NCBI GenBank assembly: GCA_013396755.1 | Contig: VWZF01002413.1 | Location: forward strand, 248,001 to 312,000 | Length of the DNA: 64,000 nucleotides | Reading direction: 5' to 3' | Source: Sclerurus mexicanus | Taxonomy: Eukaryota; Chordata; Aves; Passeriformes; Furnariidae | Part shown: piece after piece, positions 1-13,990 of the stretch | Layout of the letters: each line of letters begins with the position of its first letter | How positions within the stretch are numbered: the stretch's first letter is position 1 | Notes under the pieces: model-generated | Told to the model about the DNA's origin: nothing | Seen by the model: the letters and a program-made list of their open reading frames with translations, nothing else | Databases searched by the model: none | Made by a program: the position numbers and the translations under genes

Positions 1-3000
1 GATTCGGAGTGGTGATGTGGACCACAATGTCACGAGGCATCTAAACAGGGCAGGAACCCTTCAAGGCCAAGGAGGACGACGTGTCACGTGCAGGCGTGAC
101 AGAGACATCAGTGACCAGAGCAGACGGTGCCACCTGCATCAGGCAGGGGGATGACCACCACTTTGCTTTACTCCAGGGAAAAAGGACTGCCAAAAACCAA
201 GAGGACTGGGCTTGCTTAAAAAATACTCACCCAACTGAGATGATTTTAGATGAAAGAAAAAGGGAACTGTGTAATTATATACACTTACCTTGACAAATAG
301 AAAGCAATCTGTGATTAGAACATAGTAATTAGTTACAAAATGCTTCCCATGGATTTAATTACCCATCAGTCTACATGTTTCTTAATTACTTTTATCTCAT
401 TGCATCAGTAAAAATTTCTGCCTGGGGCAACTGCCACTCACTTATTTACACAGCTCCTAGCTTTTACAGTGAATATATTAGAGCAACATGGCCAAACAGT
501 ACTAGAATTACAGTTTAAATTTCATGCATAAGAAACTTCTCCCCTAATTTCCCATGGAAATTATTTTCTTAGGTTTGAATTCAGACTTCACTTTCTTATC
601 CGTGCGTTCAGGAAGTTTCAAAACATCCAAAATGTCATTTAGAAGAAATTCAAAGGAAAAAAACACAAGTTCTTTGGTTTTGGCATTGGGATTTGATTTG
701 TTGGTTTGTTTTTTGTGATTATTACATCCTAGTGGATTTTGTCTGCCTCTCTATGCCAGTATGTCTGTAGTTTATCTTCCACTTTATTACTTCAGATACC
801 ATCAATTTCATATTTCCATATATTTATGAATTAATGATGAAAAAAAACATTAAAAAATTCCTATCTGGTGCTATCTCACTGTGTGTTTTCCTAAATGTTT
901 CTCTATCGTTTCAACTTGATTTTTAAAAAAATTAAAAACACCTGCTATGCCTTCAGTCAAATTAATTCAGGTGTGTGTAGAAGACTGCATCTCTTATACT
1001 GTGTTTTTATTTCCAGAACACACAGCAGCTTAGATTTATTTTCTCACGCATACAGGTGTCGAGAAAGTTTCCATGAGAGTAAAAGGGCTTAAGAGGGGTT
1101 GGAATATCGGATTCTAGCAAGGAGAAAAGCCAAGTGAATCCTTGCACATCAGCAGATGCAACCTTTGAGGAGCTGGGACACCCCACCTGCCTGACATCAC
1201 ATGCTCCCTCCTGCCTGGCCACCAAAGCCCAGGTCACCGGTGTGACTGCAAACACAGCTCAATCCTGCCATCAGAGCCGGATTTTCCTCTTCGCTTCCGT
1301 ACTTAAAAATCAATGAGTAATCCTAATGTGCAAAAGTTGCAGGTCTGTTGAATTATTAATAGGCGATGCAACTGTAAATGCTTTCGCTCACCATTCTTCA
1401 GTGCGCTTGCAAATGATTTCCAAATGAAAGGTGCTGAAGCATGAAGATTGCAGGCAGCCACTGCCTTTTGAGAGCACAGCGCAGGGAGTCGGTGGGATTC
1501 TCGCCTGCCTGGGTTATAATCAGACATTGTGAACTTTCCTTGAAAGCAGACTCCAAATTCACAGGGGTCCCCAGCCTTCAATCAAGAAAATGCTTGAAAC
1601 GACCTCCATCTGCCATTTTAATGTATTCTTTCCAAAGACTTCCATAAATATTTAATATAAGAAACGCACTGTTTAAACACAATGAGGAGCTTGTGAAATT
1701 AAAATTGGCTGACGGATTACACGATATAATACACAGTAAACAATGGTAGAGAAACCATAGGCAGAGCCACACACTTTCCTTCTGCTCCTCAAAGAAATGA
1801 ATCAGAAAGGAACGTGAAGGCAAATTTCCTGACACCCTTAATAAGGATATGGTGAGTCTCATACAAGAGCCTGAACACGGAGCACATTGCCGACCTCCTC
1901 TGTGCACGGGCACACAACACGCACTGGCCTGCCAGCTGCAGAGGGGACACACACACACAATATTTGCCTTTTCTCCCCCCCAGATCACTTCTCTGCAAGG
2001 CAGGGAGCCTTCCTCTTCAAAGCCCTGCAATGACAGAGCCGGAGAGGCAAAGCTCCGGCCAACATTTTAAGTTGGGGCTTAAAAGGGTCCAGAATTAAAC
2101 GACCTAATTTTGAAACACACTAGACATCATATGACACTAAAACCACAGCAAATGCTTTGCAGGCTGCCTGACGGAGCCTCAACCAAATCACACCGAGACA
2201 ACTGCATTAGCAAGTCTGTCAACAAAGCACATCCCAGCATCTTTCTCACACATTTGCACTTTCTGGAAAAGCGGTTGTATGTAATTTACAAAATGCTCAG
2301 ATTTAAACATTCGCAATTCACTTAGCCCTGTGTGCTGCCTGCTGAGCGTGCCTGCATTGGACATTTACATACAGACAAATGTACACAGCCAGGAACAGAT
2401 ACAACTCCGTGTTTACCCTACCACAGTCTCTATTTTGACTCCTTATAGTATATGAAATACCTCAGTATAATATTAAAACCGTTTGTATGTTTTCAACCTC
2501 AGATTACACCTCTCCAATATTTCGAAATACACCCCTGGTAAGAGACCATCAGAATGCACTTTTCCACTCCAGCCTAGAGTGGTGCTTGATCAGTAATTGC
2601 TTCTGCCCCAAAAAATAGTTCTTTTCTAGAAAACATCGTGCCCTTGATAGAAGAAAAAAAACAAACCCCAGCACATGTGTGAAAACAATTCAACCCACAA
2701 ATCCAACCTTATATCTTTATGCTTATAAAAAAATAATTTTAAAGCATATGAATTTTGGGGAAAATAAACTGTTCTATCAGATGTCATTTTTAACTAGTAT
2801 TACTTTGATTCCTGCTTACCTACAATACCAAAAAAGGTTCCTTTTCTCATTCTTAAAACTCAAAACTCCATAAACAAGTAACCAAATTCTATTTAAAAAA
2901 GCAGCCACAGATCAAACTGACACCTAAACATTGCTACACTCAAATCTTCCCAACCCAGCTGTCAAGATCCAAATCCTTTAAACTGTAACCCATTATAAAA

Positions 3001-3522
3001 TTTACACTTTATATAATTCTAAATCTTCATTTTCTCAATAATTCAGAGTATTTCACGCCAATTTACTTCCCCACTTTCTCTGGATTCTCACATGCCTGCT
3101 TCCAAAAGAGCTCACCTACTGAAATTGTTACACCAAACACATTTTCTGTAAACCACAGTCTTGGAAACGTGGTGGATCATCCACCAAACAAGGTTTCTAA
3201 TCGCTCTTGGACACAAAAGGACACACCGAAAAAAAAAGTCCAACTATACAGACTTTGAAAATGACTCCTGGTTCCCTCACACGTACCTCATTATACACAG
3301 AATGTACATACACGCATGACAACACGTATCTTTAATAGCCAGCAGCGTCTGGGAGACAGATAAATGTGTGACAGAGCCCAAGAGGATCATCAAAATAGCA
3401 CTTTAAAGCAGTTTGCAGTTTAGCCAGAAGATTCTAATGCAACACAGGGCAATGTGAAATGATGGGAAGCGCCTGGTTTCCCCAGTTTTATTCACAAGCA
3501 CATAGTGATGGGTTGTTGGTCC

Positions 3523-3558
3523 AAAAAAAAAAAAAAGAGAAGGGAGAAAGGGAGGGAA
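3523..3558. repeat. Uninterrupted purine tract with A14 start
   Basis: Thirty-six consecutive purines: fourteen A residues followed by a GA-rich part with GGGAGAAAGGGAGGG. On the CDKAL1 sense strand this is an uninterrupted polypyrimidine run. No transposon body is visible next to it. Confidence 0.85.
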
Positions 3559-6500
3559 TCATATTAATCTTTGGAAGAAGGAGAATAGAAAAGAGTAACC
3601 CTGAACACGCAGCAGAATTGAGAGCAGACAGAGTAGGAGGAATGCAAAAGTCAGAGAGTACCAGAGGTCACGAGTCTGGTGTTTCCAAGTGGCTCAGAGT
3701 ACTAAATCTGAATTTACTGTTGACCCCAGAGAGTAAAAATGTTCTCCAGTTGTTCAGACCCATCAAGCAGATCATAAAAATTAAGATCTATAGAGATGCT
3801 CCTACTTTTAAGGGCAACTGCTCTTTATCATCTTCACTGCAATTAATTCTAAATATTTAAAGAAGTCCATGAACTAGGAAATTACTGCTTTCAAGAACAG
3901 ATTACAACATTAGATAGCAGTGGCTTAATTTGCATTGCTGACAAGAAAATCCAGAAAACTCATTAATTTTACAACAGATACAACTCCTTATTTCATTACC
4001 TTGTTAATGTTTTTTTCTGCTTAATGTCTTCTTTTTGGAAGGAGAGCCTTGCTTCTCTCTCGTCTAAACCTCATAATCTGGCCCAACAAAACCACTTAGC
4101 TACATTCATTTGGGATGAGCTGCCTGCAGACTGGGAACGAGAATCTCCCCACAACTACCATGCACTGACATTCACAGAACAGACGAGTTCTCAATGCCAA
4201 AGAATATCACTGAGATGTTAGTTCCTTTTCAAGGCATTTGGAGAACAGACGAGAATTTTAAGTGCCTGAAACAAATTACTTTTTTTTAATTACCTCTTTC
4301 TTCCTTGCAAGTGACACACCTAAACACAATTTTGGGGAATGAAGCCACTGCATCCCTCGCAAACATTGACAGCTCAAGCGATGCTCCCAAGTGACCAACC
4401 TGCATTAAACTGAGCACTAGGTTTATTCTCTCGCTGTAGAAATGCTCTGCTTTGAGGGCGTCAAACAATCTCAAATAAGTGCTTCTTTCTGAAGAAATCG
4501 CCAATGCTGATGAAAATTAAAAACAGTCCTGAAGACCAGGACAGTCCAATACAAAGAACAGCCCAGGCAAAGGCTTTTGTTGGTATTCTCAACATCCAAA
4601 ATGTATCTCAGAGCAACTGGGAAAACATATATTCTGAAACCTCTTTTTCCTCAATAATATATCAAGGAAATTTTGCTAACTTATGAATCAAAATCTATCT
4701 TTTCCCACCAGGTCAATATCCAGGACAGAAATGTTTTATCTGATTTGTGGAATAGCAGAAGCCCTCAACAGGCCTATAAATTCACCATACTTAGTACCCT
4801 AAAATGATGTATTTTGTAAACGAAAGTGATGCTAATAAAATCAATTTTCCAGGAGAGTTGGTAATAATCATCAATAAAAACAATTGAAACACACTGCCTT
4901 CAAAATACTAATAGATTTCTCTATTAATAAAAGTTGCCAATGAATAATTTGATAGTTTCTCCCTGAAACATTTTAAACTGAGCAAACACTCTGCCCTCCC
5001 CCATCCTTTTTAATTAATGTTTCCAATTTACCACTCACTTGGAAAAGTGACCCTGCTTTTACCCTGCATCTCCCTCTGGTGGTTTCCTGTTCTGTCTATT
5101 TAAAAGCCATTGCAGTAAGTAGATTCTCCTCTCCTTGTCCTAAAGCAAAACAGAGTCTGAAGTCTCAGCTCTTTCCACGTGCTCCTCCTTTGCCCAAAGC
5201 TAAACCGGCATAACCAAACCAAAGCTGCCCAACCCAACCTGGCCCTGCCAAGCCTTCCTTGTTGTTTCTCTGGCTCTTTTTTGTCTGGCCATTCCGTCAG
5301 CCACATCCAGGAAAATCCACCAGTTTCCTGAGATAGGGCATTAGCAGAATTACAGAAATGCTCTTTAAATGTACACACTACAAGCATTAATGCTAACACA
5401 CTTTATTTCCTTGCATATCAGCATCACTACAATTGCCTTCTGAGGAACTTGAATCACTGGGATTTACAAGCCTGACTTACAAGTACTCCCATAAACTGAG
5501 GAGCACAGACACTCAAAATAAGAGAAAAAACCTGGTAGATCTACAGCACAATGTGCATGTTTTACTAATGCAGCTAAAGGAGAGATGTTGGAGGAAACAG
5601 CCTCCAAAAGCCTCGTGGGCAGTGCCAGCTCTGGGATCTCTGCAGGGTATCAGCCTTTAAATGGACTGAATGCACAGGCACACACGCTCCTGAGATGTGG
5701 AATGGAAATCTCAACTCGTACAAGCAGCTCAACAACCTCAACAAGTAACAATCACCAACCAGCGTGCATAACATCACATTTGCTTCATTTCACATTTCTT
5801 TATCTGCACCGGTTTGGGGCTTTGTGCCTGTCGTGGCTGTTTTCATATGCTGAATAATGCCAGTGATGTCCGATGCTTTTTGAACTTCAAAAGAATAAAT
5901 CCAAAGTTTTGCAGGGCACAGGGTAATGTTTTGAGAGGCTCTCTAGTACTTACACCCTTCTTCATTAATGGTTTCAAGTTGCTCAGCCACTGCAGATGGT
6001 TCTAAGAGTTCTTCCCAACACCTCATTTCCCTTAGCTTGGTCCCACTAAACCCATTTGCTTTTCCCAGCTCATGGAAATAGTTTCTAGCACTGAAGGGCC
6101 CCTTTAGATAAGTGAAAGGATTCTCAGGGAGCAGCAACTGCTGCTGTACCAAAACAGAAATACTTCAGCCTGCTAGATGAGGGATAAACCACAGCAAGCG
6201 TTCCAAGTGGAGGAGAAGCGTTCAGGGACAATGCTCCCTAAGTGGAACACGAGGGCTTTGCCGGCTTCAGAAACACCCAGGAAACAACGGACAGAGAAAT
6301 GAAACGTGTTGGAGTGATGACAATGATACCCCCGAGACACAGTCGGTGTGCCAGGGCAGCACCATCACCGACAGAAAGCCTATCCGCCGTAGGGTGGTCT
6401 CTTCCCAGGAAAAACGGCACAGCATTCCACTTGGATCCTTTTTTCTGTTCGCTTTCAGAAACACGCCAGGAAAGCTTCTCCACCCTATAAAAATAATAAA

Positions 6501-6688
6501 GCGCAAAGCCACGCCACTTTCCAGTGCAGAAAATAATCTCTACTAAAAATGGCTTCTGTCCAGTGACACCAAGTGACAAAGTAACATGACAAATGCTGGA
6601 TCACAAATGTTACAACCATAATTTCATTTGAAAGAAGATATTCCTGCTTTTAACACTGATCAGTAAGGCAAAGGAAATACTCTTTTAA

Positions 6689-6852
6689 TAATTACACCAA
6701 CAGACTAATTATACATCTAATTTTCAGTGTCTAAAAAAGCTACAGACTTCACTTTGTCATGTCCAGAAGCCTAAAAATTGAATATAATCAATACCCTAAT
6801 TAAGATTTCAAAATAACTTCTATTGTAAGAGTGTGCCTTTGGTAATTAATTA
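6689..6852. promoter_or_regulatory. Cluster of five TAATTA homeodomain-type sites
   Basis: TAATTA occurs at 6689, 6706, 6797, 6843 and 6847 (the last two overlap), which is five times in 164 bp. In DNA of about 60 percent AT, one is expected per 1-1.5 kb. The sequence is AT-rich but not a simple repeat. TAATTA is the core bound by many homeodomain proteins. Function is inferred only from density. Confidence 0.25.
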
Positions 6853-9800
6853 CTTTCCAGGAAAAAATATACCTCTGGGATTAAATGATCATTTCTCTCA
6901 GGAAAAAACCCAAGAGACTCTATATAATTTGAGTTTACAGGTACATAGAAAACAGGTTTCTCCTGAGAGTTTTTTTTTCCTAAGCAGAAAAGCAGAACAT
7001 GACTCAATTTCTTAGCAGCTCAAGAAAACAACATTTTACTACATTTTAGTAAGAAACTGGCCCTGGTTTTCTAAGGGGAGCAGGAACCTGGAATGTCAGC
7101 AGTCACTCCCCCCTCAGAAAAACCAATCAGGAAATTAAACTAACCCTTGAATTTTCGAAAGTTTATTTTCCCAATACCAAAATGTGGACAGATATGCAGG
7201 AGAATTTCTTGTTATATAAAAAGATAAATGAACCACTTTCATCCTAGAAGTTTTCTCCCTCTTCCAAGCCTTACCAAGTCAAACTCCAAGTTAAGTAAAC
7301 CAGGGAATGCTTAGTGACTCAATATTGAGTGAAATCTCCCTATTTGAAATATACGGCCATTGGAAGACCTAATACACTAGTATTAAATGTATTTTAAAAC
7401 CATATTTTGACAAGAATTAATCCCAGCATGTTTTTCTTCTGTATGGAACAGATTTTTACAGTGTGACTATTACCTGTGCAATAACTGATCCATAAAGGCA
7501 TTCAATCACCTGATACTTAAATACATCACATACTTAAATATTGTCTTGTCACTCTCCACAGAGCGAGGCTGATTCCACTGAGGGTGCACAAATGGGACGA
7601 GCAAATACTGGGGGGCTGAGAGGTAACTAAAAATGCTGATGTCAATATGGATTTCCCCCTTGCCTACCCAAACGAAGATAGAAACTGCTAACGAAGCTCA
7701 GATGATGGTGAACATGGACCAGAACATCCAGTTATCTTGGTTTCCCATTCTGATGGGGGAAATTCAGGTCCCTGTGGCTGAGGACAAATGTTCAGGTTTG
7801 GCAGGGAGAAGGGAATCCCCTATAAAATCAATATATTGGCCTCATCAGGAGGTTTTTAGGGCATTTGAAACCGCTGACCCAACATGGCAAGAGCACATTG
7901 TGCTCAACAGCTCAACTCTGATTAAAGGAATTATGGGCAACATAAGTGAAGAAACAATGTGAAAAGCAGCACATCAATGCCCAGTCTTAGAGAAAGTTTC
8001 TACTGAAAGAGATTAAAGTCTGACAGAGTCTACATGCAACTATTGAAGAACCACAGAAAACACTTATTTCAGAAAATTTAACAGCTCAGCAGACTGTATT
8101 CAGAATCCTTATCCCTCAAGTATTTTTAATTCTAGTTGGGTGAATAATTATCATCTCCAGATAAGACACTTTACATGGGTGGAAACAGAAAACTACACCA
8201 ACTGCTGTAATTTCAAGAAGTGCTTTATGCTTGCAGGAGAAGCCAAGAAAACTGCTCAGAGACCTCTACATTCAGCAGTACATTCACATGAGCTCTTCAT
8301 TATGTTCTTCAAAACTAACAAAAAACACTACAGAATTCAGAAGGGGCAGGAGATTTACTCCTGAGCTAAGGAATCTTCAAGCAGACTCACAGCACTGCAG
8401 CAGAAACCCTCCTTTTGCTACTCAGAACAGAAAACTTGCCTGAAAAGGAAAATTTCAAAAGAAAACTGCAATTCAATAAAAACAAGCTGGACAGCAATCC
8501 AGCTGCCATGCATTATACACAGCTGCAGAAGTCCTGGAAGTCTGCACAGAAAAATGGAAAGAAGAGGGAGGCTTATAGAGCTTTGCCTACTAAGCACAAT
8601 CTGACACACAAGAAAAAGAAACCCCTGAAATAAGCAGTTTATTGACATAAAATAGCAATAGATACAATGCTGCTGTCACAAGTTCCATATGTTCCGATCA
8701 AAATTCTAGCTACTTCCCAAAAGTCAAGATTTTACTATTCTGAACTCAGAGGGAAGGCTGGACCATATAAAGCTTTTTGAAAAAAATCTTGATGTCAACT
8801 GGAAAAGTAATAAATGCTCTAAGTATTTGCAATTCTAAGGGTTTCTCAATTCTCAATATATACCTTATATGGAAATTACACTAATCAAAATGCACAAGGA
8901 GGAGAAGAACAACAAGAAGGCAAAGAAACTCATCTATCTAGGCAGTATATATGTAAATGCAATCAAAAGTGTATGTGCTCTGCTGGGACTCACACAAATA
9001 TCAGTTACCTCATCAGCTGTAATTTTCATTTGTGAGAAGTCAGTCCAAGGCAGACACAAGTTAATTCAATTTGGATTCATCTGCACCAGGACAGTCTGAA
9101 TTCTGTATCTGCCTGTGATACAGTCAAGTTCCAGCAGTTCTCACAGATGGAAAGCTAATACACTTGAGAAGAACAACAAGGAGGTAGTTACATATAGATC
9201 AACGTCTTAGTTATAGCTGAAAACCCTTCTTATGGAAATACACATTAAATCAATATATTTAATATTAAAGCCTATCATGAATTTTATGGAGTTTAAAATA
9301 CTGGAAAACAAAGAGCAATATATTACATATAATGTGATTGTCTTATGTTTATTAGGTCTTATGTTAGCTGCAATTAAGTATTTCAAGACAATGACAATAC
9401 AATTATGATTTACCCAAATAACCACACTAAAGTCAGGAGTGAAGCCTTCAACAGCCATAAGTGGTTTATACTGAAGTGAAGCTTTTTATTGCTGTTTCTA
9501 CTAAAATTACATTTGTATATTTCTATCAACAGGTTTGGGGGTTTTGGTGCTGAGGAAGATATGCAGGGTTTTTGTTTGTTTTTAACCACATAAACACGGG
9601 ACCGACAAGGACTTCTAACATCAGTTCAAAGGACACAATAAAACCTTTAAAACTAAAGGTGGGTAAAGACAGACTATCTTTGGAGAAGCAAATAGTAGAC
9701 CAAAAATACTATTAGCCATTACAAAGTCTACTCTGTGATACAAAGAAGATGATGAATGTAAGTCCCACACTGTCTGCTTGCCTCTACAGTTTCTATATTC

Positions 9801-12800
9801 TCGTGTTCAAAAGCATTAACTGCGAGTAAAGAGTATTAATAAACACCGTCTCAAAGAAAACCTGGGGGGAAAATGACTGGATAGAGATTATTTTAGCTCA
9901 AAATACTTTCAATATGAAGCTCAATGTAGTGGCTGAGACCTTTCATGCCCATTAAGCAGCGACGTCTTTCGCTACAGAAGCGCTCACAGCAATGTTCCTG
10001 CTTTCACTCCATTCATCAGTCACAGGGAAAGAAGCTTCCCACTGGCATTCCAGTGCCACCGGAATGAATAGCTCAATGACCTGTCAGTACTGGCACAAAA
10101 CGACCCCAGACTTCCAGCAAAACCACACTCAGACTCAAGGTTCAAGGATGGCAAAGGGAGCTGCCTGGACGGGAGAAAGACGACAAACCCAGGCAGCAAC
10201 AAGCCACCAAACCCCGGCTAATAACTCTGCGGCACCCGGGACCACAACAATTTAAATACCAGCACACAATAAACCAAACAAGTCAACTTCTTGCCTCCTG
10301 ACCTACAGCAGCCCCTCACAACTTCCCCTACAAGCCTATTTGCGTGTCTGCTGTCTAAGACAAACAGCGAAAGAGCTGCTTTCCCATATATTTCCCAGAG
10401 TCAACTATACTTTCTACCAAGGGGGTTATTTGTCTCTTTAGGTTTTAGGACATAGGGACACAATAGAACTTCCCTACATACTCAAACAATTCCCTGTGGT
10501 TTGTGATAGCGCGCACGATCCTTGGGTAGCTTTAATACATTTTAAAGTTTAGATAAAATACATTCGCACCTACAAATGGATTGGTTTAGATGCTAAGCCC
10601 GGCAGCTACCCCTAACAAACACCTCGCAATGAGCCTCAGCATTTGCACGGGGAGATTATCACAGTGTGCTCCTTGACACAGCAGAGCTCGCAGGGATGAG
10701 AAACAAAACACGTCCTCCCCTTCTCCCTGGGGGGGTGCTGGATTCGGAACCATTAGCGAACACAACTCCATTATGTGGGAAGGAAGTGGGAAATAGTGGG
10801 GCTCTGCAGGTGTTCAAAAATACATTTTCAGTAAGGGAGCAGATGCTTGAAAAGAAACAATTCAAGTAAGCACATGGCACCATAATCAGTCTTACTACTG
10901 TATTTGAAAGCAACTGTCATCCTCTCAAACATACAAGTTACTTGGCTTTGGCATCACATGTATTTATTGCACCTGCAAGTGCTTGAATATATTACACTTC
11001 CACATTGCAGTTCTTTTAAAGCAACAGGACACAACAAACCACAAAAAAGGATGAACAAGTCACTCTCCGGGTCACGATAAACCTTGACAATTCACGTGGC
11101 ACAGGGAGCTGCCTAAAATGATTTTTGATTTTCAGGCTTTAATGCCATTAATGTATACAGAATGAGGTGTAGTGAAGTGTAATAAAATGCCATTACCTTC
11201 ATTTTATATGTTTCTGCTACCTTATATTGCCAGATAACATTTGCTTGTTATTATATTCTTCATATGTGAAACAGTCATTGTTAGAGAACATCTTGAACCA
11301 ACAAACTCAGAACCAAAGTGCATTTCTTCATGTAAGTGTAAAGAGAATTAAGGTCTCACTGCAAATGGAAGCCCAACAAAAACTGGGTCATTTAAAAACT
11401 TCAGTAAAACAGATATCCCTTAAAGTAGAAACTCCAAAACAAAATCATAACTTCAGTGAATTTTCTTACGAGTGTGTTTTGCTTTTCCACAGAGACAGGA
11501 CCCAAAGGTTCCAGGACAGTGCTGTGCACGACTACTGCCTTCAGCAAAGCTCCATTTTTAACTACCTTAAAATCTGTTTCATACTTCGCTCTTAGTAAAT
11601 GAAACCTTTTCTGTGCCTGCATCTATGTCACTTCTTTGCATTAACCCCCTGACTTTTTTATTTCCCCTGAGATAGTACACCCTATCTAGGCATGCAGCTG
11701 CCTTTATGCTAATAAAAATCAATTCAACTTGAACCAGTTCCTCCTTCCTTTTTCACTTAGACTAACAACACAACCCCAAATGGAAAGTTTAACTTCCTTA
11801 TCCTTCCCTCTCTAGTTTGCTTTTTTCCCCCCAGGTGCTCTGGGGACTCTCTCCACCACGGCTGTTCTCTAGAGTAAAATCCAGTGCCAGAACAGCTGCT
11901 TCTTTTATCTACTTGCATTCTTCAAACATCCTAAACCATTTTCACTCCACCCTGACTGTTCAGACCTATTTCTAACAGGCCTACAAATGACACTCTCAGC
12001 TGAGAGTAACTACAGCACTCTTTTCCAACCTGGCAGGCTGTTAAATAGGTATTGTGCTACCAGATCCAATTTTCACCAAGTTCCAACAATCTTTCAGCAG
12101 TGACAACACTTTAATGAGCCCATATTCTTATTTCAGCGATTTCTGTTTCCAAAGTCAGCTGAGCTGTTGGGTTTGCCAGGTAACTGTTGTGATCTGTCTG
12201 GGTTCCTCACTCACATCTGCCACTAGCATTTATTCTACCCAGAATCACAGACTCCCTCACATGTTATTCATATTCTGAAGGAGACAGTAACAAACACACC
12301 AGACAGGTTTGATAATCCAGGCCATTTGCTGCTTGTTGCTTTTAAATTCTCCATTTCCAGTGCTCTTAGAAGTTCAAGGAAGCTCAAGAAAGTGTTTCGA
12401 CTTAAGTGTATTCTCACTATGGTTAATTACAATTATAACTCCTTTAATATAGAAATGATGTGCAAAAACCCACAGAGTCCCAAGGATGAAGAAATCAAAA
12501 TTAGAAGTTTCATTATGCTGAAGCAAAATGAATTCTCCTGTGGTTTATCTGCTCTCTGCACTTGACTCTTCCCTAAACACCACTATTGATATATAAACAC
12601 TTTGTACACAACTAGGCTTTAAAAGAAAGTTGTAAAAGGAGGCTGCCCTTTAAAAGTAAACATTTACTATGTCACGGTACTGACCTACAGTGGTATTTCC
12701 TATGCCTAGCGATATATTTGTATCTTAAATTTCCCACTCTGTTTATCATTAATGTGATTCTGCTTCATAAACGAAGGGTAACAGCAAGAAAGTCTCTTTC

Positions 12801-12939
12801 CGTCCCTCGGCATCGATAACGCAGCAATCACAGCCCTTTACAAAAACAATAAACTAGTATTCCTTTCTACCCTGTTCCCTCCACCCTGCCACAGGCCACA
12901 CAAAGAAGTTAATGTTTTCTAAGTTTTCTGCTTATCTGG

Positions 12940-13990
12940 GGACTCGGGGAGGTGCACCTCGCAGCTCCCCGCGAGCCAGCGCCGTGCCTGGCATCGCCGC
13001 CCAGCGCCAGGCTCGGCTCCTGCCTCGTGCCCTCCGTGGGCATCGCCTGCACCTTCCCACCTGGCCCCAGCACCGCTCAGAGCCACGCTGCACAAGGAAG
13101 GGGGGGGAAAAAGCAGGTATTTGTGCCAGGGCCAAGCCCACCCATCGGATAATCCCGGTTTACACCCGACAGCTGTTCATACTTCACCTGATGTGCAGCA
13201 GGTGCAGGACAAAAGGGTCACACAGCCCTGCACACCTGCTGCCTCCACCCTCCTGGGCACCTGGCAGCTCCTTCCAGAACCTTCCAGCACCTCAGCCAAC
13301 CACCTGGTCCTGGGGAGGGTGGCCTGCCAGCCTTGCCATGGGCTGTGCCCTCTGATTTGGGGTCCCCATGGGGAGCAGTGGGCACCCTGCCCTGCGCTGT
13401 GCCCTCCAATTTGGGGTCCCCATGGGGAGCAGTGGGCACCCTGTCCTAGGCTGTGCCCTCCAATTTGGGGTCCCCATGGGGAGCAGTGGGCACCCTGCCC
13501 CAGGCTGTGCCCCTTTCAGTCAGGGGTTCCCATGGGGAGCAGCGGGCACCCTGTCCTAGGCTGTGCCCTTTGAGTTGGGGTCCCCATGGGGAACAGTAGG
13601 CACCCTGCCCTGGGCTGTGCCCTCCAATTTGGGGGTCCCACGGGGAGCAGTGGGCACCCTGTCCTAGGCTGTGCCCTCCAATTTGGGGTCCCCATGGAGG
13701 GCAGTGGGCACCCTGCCCAGGGCTCCCAGGAGAGGCTGAGGAAGCAGCCTGGGACACACACCTGGAGGAGGTGGCTGAGGTTCCCGGTAGCCAGGCTGGG
13801 ATGGGGCACAGCCCCCTCTCTGCAGAGGGGTCCCCCCACCCAGCACACTGGCCAAGGCAGCTCCCCAGCTCTCCAGGAGACACTGGCATTCCCATTACAC
13901 AGGAATTGCCGTCCCACCACGGCCCCCTCGGTGCCTCCTCCAAAACACGCTCCGGGAATTCCTCTGGCCGCGGGGAGGACAAGCCAGCTG
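12940..13990. other. GC-rich, partly CpG-dense block around the minisatellite
   Basis: Composition changes sharply from AT-rich intron to GC-rich sequence at about 12940 and back again near 13990. The left edge (12944-13087) has 15 CpG dinucleotides in 144 bp, far above the surrounding intron. The centre is the 54-bp minisatellite, and the right part (13720-13990) is GC-rich with fewer CpGs. No exon, splice-site pair or known protein was recognised. It could be a small orphan CpG island, a GC-biased minisatellite locus shaped by gene conversion, or both. Confidence 0.7.
13341..13720. repeat. Minisatellite: seven copies of a 54-bp GC-rich unit
   Basis: Seven head-to-tail units start at 13341, 13395, 13449, 13503, 13559, 13613 and 13667. 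All are 54 bp except the fourth, which is 56 bp and the most divergent in its first half. A typical unit begins GGCTGTGCCCTCCAATTTGG and ends in a GGGCACCCTG-type word. Most units carry the perfect palindrome CCCCATGGGG next to GGGGTCCCC, so each can fold on itself. Because 54 is a multiple of three and the unit lacks stop codons, long open frames run through the array on both strands. These are artefacts of the repeat, not genes. After 13720 the match decays within about ten bases. Confidence 0.97.
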
